A DNA stretch of 19,276 nucleotides from an uncultured Lachnospiraceae bacterium (lineage in GTDB: Bacteria; Bacillota; Clostridia; Lachnospirales; Lachnospiraceae): the NCBI GenBank assembly GCA_910587085.1, contig CAJUMC010000063.1:1-19276 (forward strand), written 5' to 3'. Shown here piece after piece: positions 7,434 through 14,969 of the stretch (position 1 is its first letter; every line of letters begins with the position of its first letter). Position numbers and translations under genes: made by a program. The notes beneath the pieces were generated by a model. The model was given only the letters and a program-made list of their open reading frames with translations, was not told the DNA's origin and did not search any database.

Positions 7434-8897
7434 GTGAGCGAGCTGGATGAGCTGATTCCGAAGCTGGATTATAAAAATGTGCTGCGCTTTTTCGCGCAGC
7501 TTTCCGGAGTTCCGAGAGGCTCCGGACACAACGAAAAAATCAGTGATTTCCTTGTGCAGTTTGCGCGGGAACGCGGATTGGAATACGTGCAGGACGAGGC
7601 AAAAAACGTCCTGATCCGAAAGCCGGCTTCGGAGGGCTGCGGGGAGCGCCCGCCGGTGATCCTTCAGGGCCACATGGACATGGTCTGCGTGGCGGACGAG
7701 GGAGTGAGGCATGATTTTGAGCACGAGGGGCTGGAGCTTTTTGCTGAGGGGGATATGCTTGGAGCGCGGGGGACAACGCTCGGCGGGGACGACGGCATCG
7801 CAGTTGCCTACGGTATGGCGCTGCTTGCAGACGATACGCTGCGGCATCCGCCGCTTGAGATTCTGATTACCACGGACGAGGAAACCGGAATGTACGGGGC
7901 GAAGGCGCTCGACGCTTCCATATTGAAAGGAAGACGTCTGATCAATGTGGATTCCGAGGACGAGGGTGTTGTGCTGGTCAGCTGCGCGGGCGGGCTGCGC
8001 GTCAATGCATCCCTTCCGGCGCAGAGGATAACGGCGGAGGGAACCCTGCTGAAAATAGAGCTCGGCGGCCTTGCCGGCGGTCATTCCGGAGCGGAGATCC
8101 ACCGGTATCATGTCAACGCAGTCTATGAGCTGGCGCGCCTTCTGTTTGACCTGCGCAAAAGCTTCGATTTTCTTCTTGTGGAAATGAGCGGCGGGGAGAA
8201 GGACAATGCGATCCCGAACGCGTCCTGCGCGTCGCTGCTCCTCCATGCAGATCAGGCCGATGCGGTGAAGAATGGACTGCTCTCCGTATTCGAGGAGCAC
8301 CAAAGAGAACTTTCCGGCCGCGAGCCGGATCTGAAGCTTTCGGTTACGGTGAGCGGGTCTGCGCCGGTGCAGGCGCTCAGCCCGGTCTCGTTTGAGAAGC
8401 TTATGTTTGCTCTGATGCAGGCTCCGGACGGCGTGCAGATGATGAGCCGCGATATTGACGGGCTGGTGGAAAGCTCCCTGAATCTCGGCATTTTCCGCCT
8501 TTCCGAAGGGGATGCGGCGGCGGATTTCCGTTTTTCCGTGCGGAGCTCCGTCAGCAGCTACCGGCATTATCTGAGCGACAAACTGGTCTATCTGTTTGAA
8601 TTTCTCGGCGGGGAGGCTGTCTGTGATTCCGAGTATCCGGCCTGGGAGTACCGCAAAAACTCGCCGCTCCGGGACAGGTTCGTCGAAGTATTTGAGAATT
8701 TCTACGGAAAAAAACCGGAGATACAAGCGATCCACGCGGGGCTGGAATGCGGGCTGATCTGCGAGAAGCTGCCGGAAATGGACATTGTTTCCATCGGGCC
8801 GGATATGAAGGATATCCACACGCCGAGAGAGCGCCTCAGCATCAGCTCGTCCCTGCGGGTATACCGTTTTCTGGAAAAGCTGCTGGAAGTGCTGTAA
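7434..8897 (+). CDS. pepD: Cytosolic M20C-family dipeptidase (PepD type)
   Basis: A 487-residue aminoacyl-histidine dipeptidase-like enzyme, near the usual family length of about 485. The two-zinc site is recognisable: H80 and D82 in LQGHMDMV, D119 in LGGDDG, E149/E150 in TTDEETG, D173 in NVDSEDEG, and a C-terminal His near 462 in IHTPRE. It would hydrolyse dipeptides, including Xaa-His type, in the cytoplasm. The start is GTG 7434, set 8 bases from AAGGGAG (7419-7425); GTG 7425 overlaps that site and is unlikely. No signal peptide is present. Exact substrate range cannot be read from sequence. Confidence 0.9.
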   Translation: MSELDELIPKLDYKNVLRFFAQLSGVPRGSGHNEKISDFLVQFARERGLEYVQDEAKNVLIRKPASEGCGERPPVILQGHMDMVCVADEGVRHDFEHEGLELFAEGDMLGARGTTLGGDDGIAVAYGMALLADDTLRHPPLEILITTDEETGMYGAKALDASILKGRRLINVDSEDEGVVLVSCAGGLRVNASLPAQRITAEGTLLKIELGGLAGGHSGAEIHRYHVNAVYELARLLFDLRKSFDFLLVEMSGGEKDNAIPNASCASLLLHADQADAVKNGLLSVFEEHQRELSGREPDLKLSVTVSGSAPVQALSPVSFEKLMFALMQAPDGVQMMSRDIDGLVESSLNLGIFRLSEGDAAADFRFSVRSSVSSYRHYLSDKLVYLFEFLGGEAVCDSEYPAWEYRKNSPLRDRFVEVFENFYGKKPEIQAIHAGLECGLICEKLPEMDIVSIGPDMKDIHTPRERLSISSSLRVYRFLEKLLEVL

Positions 8898-8976
8898 CAA
8901 AGCGGCATCGTGCCATAAAACTGACATAAGAAGAGTCTACGCTGTTTAAAGCAGGCTGTTTTGAGACAAATTAACC

Positions 8977-9057
8977 AAAGGAGCACCGCTGCCGTGAAAG
9001 GCCTGTTGATCATAAGGGAATGAAAGACGGCGGCCTTCCGGGCGCGGTAGCTCCTTT
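8977..9057 (+). ncRNA. Nested hairpin structure of unknown identity upstream of LCP gene 1
   Basis: AAAGGAGC (8977-8984) pairs perfectly with GCTCCTTT (9050-9057), and CCGC (8986-8989) pairs with GCGG (9044-9047) inside it. Within that, AAGGCC (8998-9003) can pair with GGCCTT (9032-9037), while GCCGT (8991-8995) can pair with ACGGC (9027-9031). The last two cross, so they would be a pseudoknot or alternative folds, as in a riboswitch or small RNA. No U-tail follows. I compared it by eye with common riboswitch motifs and found no convincing match. The rest of 8898-9229 holds an inverted repeat ACATAA-aaaa-TTATGT (9091-9106) and the LCP promoter, no gene. Confidence 0.35.
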
Positions 9058-9160
9058 AACGTTCCGGTACTGAAAGGCGGAAACAGGGCAACATAAAAAA
9101 TTATGTCAACCATATTTTGCGGCAGTCGAAGATTGTAACAATTTCTTAATAAAAATTTTC

Positions 9161-9189
9161 TTTACATGAGCGCCCTTTCGGCGTATGAT
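9161..9189 (+). promoter_or_regulatory. Sigma-A type promoter of LCP gene 1
   Basis: TTTACA (9161-9166), 17-base spacer, TATGAT (9184-9189), 40 bases before the start codon. The spacer carries a small inverted repeat CGCC-ctttc-GGCG (9171-9183) that could be an operator or chance. Confidence 0.7.
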
Positions 9190-9229
9190 GGAGTTCGGAA
9201 TTTGCTGTCGCTGAGGATGGAGAGGTACG

Positions 9230-10630
9230 ATGCGGGAAGAAGATTGGAAGGAAGAAGCGCCGGCGGAAGGTTCCGTGCGGGGCTTTACAGATGACGAAAT
9301 TGATTTAATAAAAATAAATCTGGACGATTTTGATACAGTCGCGCCGGAACAGGATGTTATACTCGGGGAGGCGGAGCTGTTTGCTTCACTGAACGACTCT
9401 CTGAGAAGGCAGGTGGAGGAAATCGGCGGAGAGGAAAGAAAGTCTTCTGAGGAACCGGTTCCGCCGGGGAAGGATACATCGGAGAAAATGAGCAAGAAGA
9501 AAAAACTGCTGCTGATTTTCGGCAGCATTGCAGCGGTTCTTGTGCTTACCACCGTCTTTCTGGTCTGCACAAAACCTGGCCAGAAGCTGATTATAAAGTT
9601 TGTGGCGAATTTTATTGACAAAAATGTCGAGCGTCCGGAGGCACTTGCCACCGTTACCCCGCGTCCGGTCAAGCCGGGAGAGGAACCGACGCCGGTTCCG
9701 GATGAAGAGGATCCTTCGGTTACTTCGCTTCCGCTTCTGGAGCAGCATCTGGTACGGAACGAGGAGTATGTAAAGAATTATCTGATTTTCGGCATTGACC
9801 AGGGAGATATGGATGCCACGCATGCCGGAAGCATGAATACGGATACCATGATGATTGCGTCGATCAACACAAAGGATCAGTCTGTAAAGCTGACTTCCAT
9901 CCTGCGTGATATGTATGTCGAGCTGGAGGACGGCAAGGGCCGGAAGCTGAATTCCGTATATGCAAGGGGCGCTCGGAACGGGCAGGGACCGGAATTGCTG
10001 ATGAGCACAATCGAAAAGTATTACCGCATTGATCTGGAGGGCTACGCCTATGTTAAAATTGCTTCGTTCGAAAAAATTGTTGATCTTCTCGGCGGCGTAT
10101 CCATCAAGATCAGCAAGGAAGAAGCGGATTATCTGAACAGTACAAATTATATTACAAATCCGAAAAACCGCAATCTTGTGGCCGGAACCAATCACATGAA
10201 CGGAAACCAGGTGCTCGGCTACTGCCGCATCCGGAAGGTGGCGACGATCGGCGGCGCAGCAAATGACTACGGCCGTACCCTCCGGCAGAGAAGAGTTCTG
10301 CAGGCGATTTTTGAAAAGTACAAATCAAAAAATTTGATCGAGCTGCTTTCCATAACGCAGAAATGTCTGTCCTATGTCACCACCAATGTTACGGCGGAGC
10401 AGATTGAAGAGCTTTTGAACATTATGGTATACAGCGGAATTGCAAAAATGGATTCCTTCCGTCTGCCGATCAACGATTCTTTCCATGATTCCGGGGTCAA
10501 GGGCTATAACGGCGTAACCTACGGCCTTGTGGTAGACGATATCCGGGCGAACGTGATCTATCTGTTCGAAAACCTGTATGCTGATACGCCGGAGGAAGCG
10601 ATCGAAGAATATGATCAGCTCAAGAAATAA
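9230..10630 (+). CDS. LytR-CpsA-Psr (LCP) family cell-wall glycopolymer ligase, copy 1
   Basis: A 466-residue single-pass membrane protein. An acidic cytoplasmic N-terminus (1-85) is followed by a KKKK stop and one membrane helix (about 93-113), a proline/acid-rich linker (141-166) and an extracellular LCP domain (about 183-390). Catalytic-site residues are visible: D205 in MNTDTM, R226 in TSILRDMYV and R349 with R352/R354 in YGRTLRQRR. LCP enzymes transfer lipid-linked polymers such as teichoic acid or capsule to peptidoglycan. GGAGAGG (9219-9225) lies close to the ATG. The 85-residue cytoplasmic tail is long for the family. A paralogue follows downstream; no polymer synthesis genes are nearby, so the substrate is unknown. 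Confidence 0.92.
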   Translation: MREEDWKEEAPAEGSVRGFTDDEIDLIKINLDDFDTVAPEQDVILGEAELFASLNDSLRRQVEEIGGEERKSSEEPVPPGKDTSEKMSKKKKLLLIFGSIAAVLVLTTVFLVCTKPGQKLIIKFVANFIDKNVERPEALATVTPRPVKPGEEPTPVPDEEDPSVTSLPLLEQHLVRNEEYVKNYLIFGIDQGDMDATHAGSMNTDTMMIASINTKDQSVKLTSILRDMYVELEDGKGRKLNSVYARGARNGQGPELLMSTIEKYYRIDLEGYAYVKIASFEKIVDLLGGVSIKISKEEADYLNSTNYITNPKNRNLVAGTNHMNGNQVLGYCRIRKVATIGGAANDYGRTLRQRRVLQAIFEKYKSKNLIELLSITQKCLSYVTTNVTAEQIEELLNIMVYSGIAKMDSFRLPINDSFHDSGVKGYNGVTYGLVVDDIRANVIYLFENLYADTPEEAIEEYDQLKK

Positions 10631-10708
10631 AAAGCAATAAAAAAGCAATAGGAAGCGTTTGAATATTTCCGAAAGCAAATTACAAAAGAGTGCCGGCGGC
10701 TTCGCCCG

Positions 10709-10755
10709 CGGCAGAACAGCAGCCAGCCGAAATCCGGCTGGCTGCTGTTCTGCCG
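10709..10755 (+). terminator. Strong hairpin, probable terminator after LCP gene 1
   Basis: A perfect 21-bp inverted repeat (10709-10729 with 10735-10755) encloses the 5-base loop AAATC. It lies 78 bases after the LCP 1 stop and just before a new promoter. The stem is longer than usual and the tail (TTCTATCC) is only weakly U-rich, so termination may be partial; as an inverted repeat it would also form a stable RNA end that protects the transcript. Bases 10631-10708 show no gene. Confidence 0.65.
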
Positions 10756-10787
10756 TTCTATCCGCCCGCCGCATACAAGAAAAAGAA

Positions 10788-10815
10788 TGACGAAACAAAA
10801 AAACTGTGATATAAT
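10788..10815 (+). promoter_or_regulatory. Promoter of LCP gene 2 (extended -10)
   Basis: TATAAT (10810-10815) is preceded by TGA (10807-10809), an extended -10 element. A weak -35, TGACGA (10788-10793), lies 16 bases upstream. Initiation would leave a leader of about 125 bases containing a hairpin GCCGGC-agctgt-GCCGGC (10914-10931) shortly before the start. The leader shows no other recognisable element. Confidence 0.65.
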
Positions 10816-10913
10816 GTCCGCAGGACACTATATCTGCGCCGATTCGCGTCCGGTCGACAAAGGGGAGGTTTCTTCGGCTGACTGCATGCGTCTGAATATG
10901 CCGCGGGTTTTAT

Positions 10914-10931
10914 GCCGGCAGCTGTGCCGGC
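10914..10931 (+). other. GC-rich hairpin in the LCP gene 2 leader
   Basis: GCCGGC (10914-10919) and GCCGGC (10926-10931) form a 6-bp stem with loop AGCTGT, 16 bases before ATG 10948. It could expose or limit access to the adjacent ribosome site GAGGGG (10940-10945), which itself sits unusually close to the start codon. Confidence 0.35.
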
Positions 10932-10947
10932 GGAATTGTGAGGGGTT

Positions 10948-12399
10948 ATGGCAAAGGGGGAACGTCCGGAGGAATTTGATCCTTCGGGGACAAACGAGTT
11001 TCAGGAAAATCTGGAAAGAGTGATCGGGGAAGATGCCCCCGGGAAGCTGGAAATTAATATCGAAACGGACGACAGTCCTTCCATTCTGAAAATATCCGAC
11101 GACAGCATGCAGGAGCAGGACGACGAGCTGCCGGTCATAGATACAAGCTGTATTTTTGAGGACGAAATACCGCAGGAGCAGGAGGTTGACGACGAGGTGC
11201 TTGAAATTATCAGCAGTCAGCTTGCCTCCCAGGTCGGGGACGGTTACCCGGAGGAACAGGAGCTGAAAAAGCGCGGAAAGCTCCCTGTCTGGGTACTTCC
11301 GGCCGCCGTAACGCTCTCCTGCATCGGGCTGGTGCTGTTTCTGCTGTGCGGCACAAAGGCAGGACGAAATTTTCTGCTGGCGCACGGAATCGGGAAGATA
11401 TTCGGAGATAATACGACCTACGAACCGGGGGATGTTACGCTGCCGCCGGATGCTTCTGCTACGCCGTCCGGCCTCCCTGAGCTGACCGAACCGGCAGCCC
11501 CCACCATACTGCCGGATGTTTCGGTTTCGCCCGTGCCTTCCGACGGGGCGGCCCCTTCGGCAGAGCCGACGCCTGCAAAGCCGGAGGAGCAGACTCTGTT
11601 TCATTTTCTGCTGCTCGGGCTGGACGAGGACGAGGAGGAAAAGAGCACCGATCTCATTATGCTGCTCTCGATAGATACGGCGGGCGGAAGCGTGAAGCTG
11701 ACGACCGTTCTGCGGGATCTGTTTGTCAATCTTCCGGGGATCGGGGATGACAAAATCTGTACGGCGTACACAAGGGGAGGGATAACGCTTGTCTATCAGG
11801 CGCTTGAGGACAGTCTCGGGCTCCGGCCGGACGGATATCTGCTGTTCACCTACGACGGATTCCGTGCTCTGATCGACCGTCTCGGCGGTGTCAGCATGAC
11901 GCTTACCGCGAAGGAGGCCGATTATCTGAACAAAACAGATTATATTTCCCAGCCCGAAAACCGGACGCTTGTGGTCGGGGATAATCACCTGAACGGCGAC
12001 CAGGCGCTCGGCTACTGCAGAATCCGCCATGTTGGCACGGCGCAGAACGAATACAACGACATCGGGCGCACTGCGCGCTGCCGGAGATTTATCGAGGCGC
12101 TCTACACGCAGAGCATGGATAAAAATCTTGGAGAGCTCTACCAGAATCTGAAGCAGTGCTTTGCCCTGCTGACAACGGATATTACCGGGGACGAGTGTAC
12201 CTCGTACCTTGAAAAGTTTCTGAATATGAAGAAGGCGGAGTTTTCCTATTTCCGGATACCGGCGGAGGGAAGCTATACGACCAGCATTATTCGCGGAAAA
12301 TCCACTTTAGTGGCAGATCTGGTACAGAATCGACTGCTCTGGAAGGAATTTCTTTTCCCGGAAAGGGAAGAATCGGAGGAACAGCTTCCGGCAGAGTAA
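10948..12399 (+). CDS. LytR-CpsA-Psr (LCP) family cell-wall glycopolymer ligase, copy 2
   Basis: A 483-residue paralogue of the previous LCP protein. Layout: acidic cytoplasmic N-terminus (1-108), KKRGK, one membrane helix (about 113-134), Pro/Ser/Ala-rich linker (155-212), extracellular LCP domain (about 218-410). D235 in STDLIM, R256 in TTVLRDLFV and R374/R377 in IGRTARCRR match the catalytic positions. The strongest similarity to copy 1 is around GGVS, YLNxTxYI and LGYCRIR. The start ATG 10948 is the first possible codon because an in-frame TGA lies 9 bases upstream; GAGGGG is only a few bases away. It probably attaches cell-wall polymers; whether it duplicates copy 1 or uses another substrate is unknown. 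Confidence 0.92.
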   Translation: MAKGERPEEFDPSGTNEFQENLERVIGEDAPGKLEINIETDDSPSILKISDDSMQEQDDELPVIDTSCIFEDEIPQEQEVDDEVLEIISSQLASQVGDGYPEEQELKKRGKLPVWVLPAAVTLSCIGLVLFLLCGTKAGRNFLLAHGIGKIFGDNTTYEPGDVTLPPDASATPSGLPELTEPAAPTILPDVSVSPVPSDGAAPSAEPTPAKPEEQTLFHFLLLGLDEDEEEKSTDLIMLLSIDTAGGSVKLTTVLRDLFVNLPGIGDDKICTAYTRGGITLVYQALEDSLGLRPDGYLLFTYDGFRALIDRLGGVSMTLTAKEADYLNKTDYISQPENRTLVVGDNHLNGDQALGYCRIRHVGTAQNEYNDIGRTARCRRFIEALYTQSMDKNLGELYQNLKQCFALLTTDITGDECTSYLEKFLNMKKAEFSYFRIPAEGSYTTSIIRGKSTLVADLVQNRLLWKEFLFPEREESEEQLPAE

Positions 12400-12475
12400 C
12401 CGGCAGAAATCAGGCGTGCTGAGGAGAAGGTACGGAAGAATAATACCGCAGGAGGGCGGATGATATTGAGAAAGC

Positions 12476-12495
12476 CCGGCCCGGAGCAGGGCCGG
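12476..12495 (+). other. Hairpin overlapping the leader of the alarmone synthetase
   Basis: CCGGCCC (12476-12482), loop GGAGCA, GGGCCGG (12489-12495): a perfect 7-bp GC stem that ends 13 bases before ATG 12509. It is followed by ATGGGGAAATG rather than a U-tract, so it may modulate translation more than terminate. The possible GGAG ribosome site lies in its loop. Confidence 0.35.
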
Positions 12496-12508
12496 ATGGG
12501 GAAATGCT

Positions 12509-13312
12509 ATGAAAATTCAGTTGTGGAGGCAGATTCTTGAACCGTACCAGTTGGCGGTTGACGAGCTGCAGGTAAAATTTAATCATATTATGGGGGCTTA
12601 CCGGAGAGCGGGGGAATATTCGCCGATCGAACAGGTGACCGGACGGGTCAAAACAATCTCCAGCATCCTGGAAAAGGCGCAGAAAAAAGGCATCGACGTT
12701 GAGGAGATTGAACAGGATATCGAGGATATCGCCGGGGTGCGGATTATCTGTCAGTTTGTCGAGGATATATATAAGGTTGTGGAGCTGATCAAAAAACGTG
12801 CGGATATGACGGTTAAAAGCGAAAAGGATTATATTGCATGCAAAAAGGACAGCGGCTACCGGAGTTACCACATTATTGTGCGATATTCGGTAGAGACGGT
12901 AAAGGGACCGAAAACGATTCCGGTCGAAATCCAGATACGCACGCTGGCAATGAATTTCTGGGCGACGGTGGAACATTCGCTTCAGTACAAATATAAGGAA
13001 AACATGCCGGAAAGGCTTCGGGTGAAGCTTCACAATTCGGCGGAAGCAATTATCTGCCTGGACGAGGAGATGTCCTCCGTTCGGGATGAGATTATGGATG
13101 CTCAGAATTCCTTCCGCGTTAAAGCAAATATGATATCTGATATTTTAAATAATATACAAAATCTTTATAAAGTAGCAAATAAGCGGGAGGTTATCAAAAT
13201 ACAGGATGAGTTTTTCCGTATTTACAAAACCGAGGATCTGGATCAGCTGGAACGGTTCAGCAAGGAGCTTGACGTAATCGCTGAGGGCTATCAGGCGCAG
13301 AGCCTGCGATAA
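12509..13312 (+). CDS. relQ: Small alarmone synthetase, RelQ/YjbM type (GTP pyrophosphokinase)
   Basis: A 267-residue RelA/SpoT-fold synthetase without a hydrolase or regulatory domain. It would make ppGpp/pppGpp from ATP and GDP/GTP in the cytoplasm. Visible motifs: TGRVKTISSILEK (44-56), IEDIAGVRII (71-80), GYRSYH (116-121) and EIQIRTLAMNFWATVEH (140-156), as in YjbM/RelQ. It is longer than the 211-residue B. subtilis enzyme because of a predicted helical C-terminal extension (about 175-267). The only nearby ribosome site is GGGG (12498-12501), and a hairpin lies just before it. It neighbours rRNA modification genes, and rpoZ is in the same window. Confidence 0.9.
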   Translation: MKIQLWRQILEPYQLAVDELQVKFNHIMGAYRRAGEYSPIEQVTGRVKTISSILEKAQKKGIDVEEIEQDIEDIAGVRIICQFVEDIYKVVELIKKRADMTVKSEKDYIACKKDSGYRSYHIIVRYSVETVKGPKTIPVEIQIRTLAMNFWATVEHSLQYKYKENMPERLRVKLHNSAEAIICLDEEMSSVRDEIMDAQNSFRVKANMISDILNNIQNLYKVANKREVIKIQDEFFRIYKTEDLDQLERFSKELDVIAEGYQAQSLR

Positions 13313-13391
13313 AACCGGATGCAGTAACCGCCCGGTCAGCTTGTCCGGCGAAACAATGGTCGGCAGCATCAATTGCGGCACGGAGGATGGT

Positions 13392-14927
13392 ATGAAAATA
13401 ACATTGCCGGAAAAATTTGAGAAACGGATGAGAGAGCAGCTTGGCGCGGAATTTGAATCCTACCGCCTCTGCCTTGACGAGCATTGCCGCAGCGGACTTC
13501 GCGTAAATACGCAGAAGCTTTCCGCGGCGGAATTTGCTGCTCTGTCCCCATTTGCCCTGGAGCCTGTCCCGTGGATTGAAAACGGTTTTTTCTATCCGGA
13601 CGGACTGCAGCCGGCAAAGCATCCCTATTATTTTGCAGGCCTGTATTATCTTCAGGAGCCCAGCGCTATGACACCGGCAAGCCTGCTTCCGGTGGAGCCG
13701 GGCGACCGCGTCCTGGACATTTGCGCCGCCCCCGGCGGAAAGAGCACGGAGCTTGCGGCAAGGCTTCATGGGGAGGGCGTGCTGGTGTCGAACGATATCA
13801 GCAATTCGAGGGCAAAGGCGCTGCTTAAAAATCTGGAGCTGTTCGGCGTGAAAAATGCGGTTGTCGTCAGCGAATCCCCGGCAAAGCTGGCCGGGCGCTT
13901 TGAGAGCTATTTCGACAAAATCCTGGTTGACGCTCCCTGCTCCGGCGAAGGAATGTTCCGCAAAAGTCCGGCTATTATGAAAAACTGGGAACAGTACGGC
14001 ACCGGCTATTACAGCGAACTGCAGCGGCAGATTCTTCCGGATGCGATCCGGATGCTGAGACCGGGCGGATATCTGCTCTATTCAACCTGTACCTTTTCGC
14101 CGGAGGAGAATGAGGGCGCGGTACAGTATATGCTGGATAACTTTCCGGAACTGGAGCTTGTCCCGGCCCTCCCTGTCCGGAGCGAGACTAAAGAAAGCTC
14201 CCCGCCGGGTCCGGATTATACCGGGATGGAACACGGCCGCCCGGATTGGACGGATCATGGAAGTCCGCTGCTTGACCGGACGCTGCGGCTCTGGCCGCAT
14301 AAAATCCGCGGGGAAGGACATTTTATCGCACTGCTTCGAAAAGAGCACGCGCCTAGTGCGCCTTTCGGCACCGCCGTATCGGATGGGGGATATCCCACGC
14401 CCGGTGCAGGCTGCGAACCGGGGACAGCGGAGGCCGCCCGATCGCATGTGCTCCCAAAAAACGTTTTCCGCGGAAAAAAGGAAACGGCCGAAACTGCACG
14501 GGCAAAGACGGTGCAGCTTCCGGAGGAAGCCAAAGAGTTTCTGGCAAAGCTTCGTTTTTCCATTCCGGAAGAACGGCTCTGTATGCGGGAGGACAGACTG
14601 TATATGCTTCCTGAGGGGCTTCCGGATCTGTCCGGTCTTCGAATTCTGCGCTCCGGGCTTCTGATCGGGGAAATGAAAAAGAACAGGTTTGAGCCGAGTC
14701 AGGCACTTGCGTGTGCTCTGAAAAAATCGGAGTACGACAGCTGTCTCTCCCTGGCTCCGGACGATCCGGATATCATACGGTATTTGAAATGCGAGGCGAT
14801 CGAGCCGAAACAGTCTGTTCCGGACGGTTTTGTTCTGGTGTGCGCAGGAGAATATCCGCTCGGCTGGGGAAAAAAGAACCGGTCTGGCTTTAAAAACCGG
14901 TATCTTCCGGGCTGGAGAATGATGTAG
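13392..14927 (+). CDS. RsmF/YebU-like rRNA cytosine-C5 methyltransferase (NOL1/NOP2/Sun family)
   Basis: A 511-residue SAM-dependent RNA m5C methyltransferase. The SAM motif VLDICAAPGGKST is at about 107-119. The two family cysteines are C183 in VDAPCSGEGMF and C233 in STCTFSPEEN. The C-terminal part (about 380-511) resembles the extra domain of RsmF-type proteins, joined by a low-complexity linker (about 310-380). Target is probably 16S rRNA, but the exact base cannot be read. GGAGG (13382-13386) lies 5 bases before ATG 13392; in-frame codons upstream to 13341 are unconserved. Confidence 0.9.
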   Translation: MKITLPEKFEKRMREQLGAEFESYRLCLDEHCRSGLRVNTQKLSAAEFAALSPFALEPVPWIENGFFYPDGLQPAKHPYYFAGLYYLQEPSAMTPASLLPVEPGDRVLDICAAPGGKSTELAARLHGEGVLVSNDISNSRAKALLKNLELFGVKNAVVVSESPAKLAGRFESYFDKILVDAPCSGEGMFRKSPAIMKNWEQYGTGYYSELQRQILPDAIRMLRPGGYLLYSTCTFSPEENEGAVQYMLDNFPELELVPALPVRSETKESSPPGPDYTGMEHGRPDWTDHGSPLLDRTLRLWPHKIRGEGHFIALLRKEHAPSAPFGTAVSDGGYPTPGAGCEPGTAEAARSHVLPKNVFRGKKETAETARAKTVQLPEEAKEFLAKLRFSIPEERLCMREDRLYMLPEGLPDLSGLRILRSGLLIGEMKKNRFEPSQALACALKKSEYDSCLSLAPDDPDIIRYLKCEAIEPKQSVPDGFVLVCAGEYPLGWGKKNRSGFKNRYLPGWRMM

Positions 14928-14969
14928 AACGAAGCGGACGAAGAGAGCCGCTGCAGGGAAGGACAGGAA

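Noticed and set aside
7254..8927. 557-codon antisense open frame opposite the peptidase
   Set aside because: It mirrors codon bias of the M20C gene on the + strand, which has all catalytic motifs and a good ribosome site; the antisense product has no recognisable domain.
8977..9057. Known riboswitch (cobalamin, THF, ZTP, T-box or c-di-GMP)
   Set aside because: Short fragments look similar, but the conserved cores of these classes are not present in the right order.
10828..12030. 400-codon antisense open frame opposite LCP gene 2
   Set aside because: No domain is recognisable and the + strand gene is certain.
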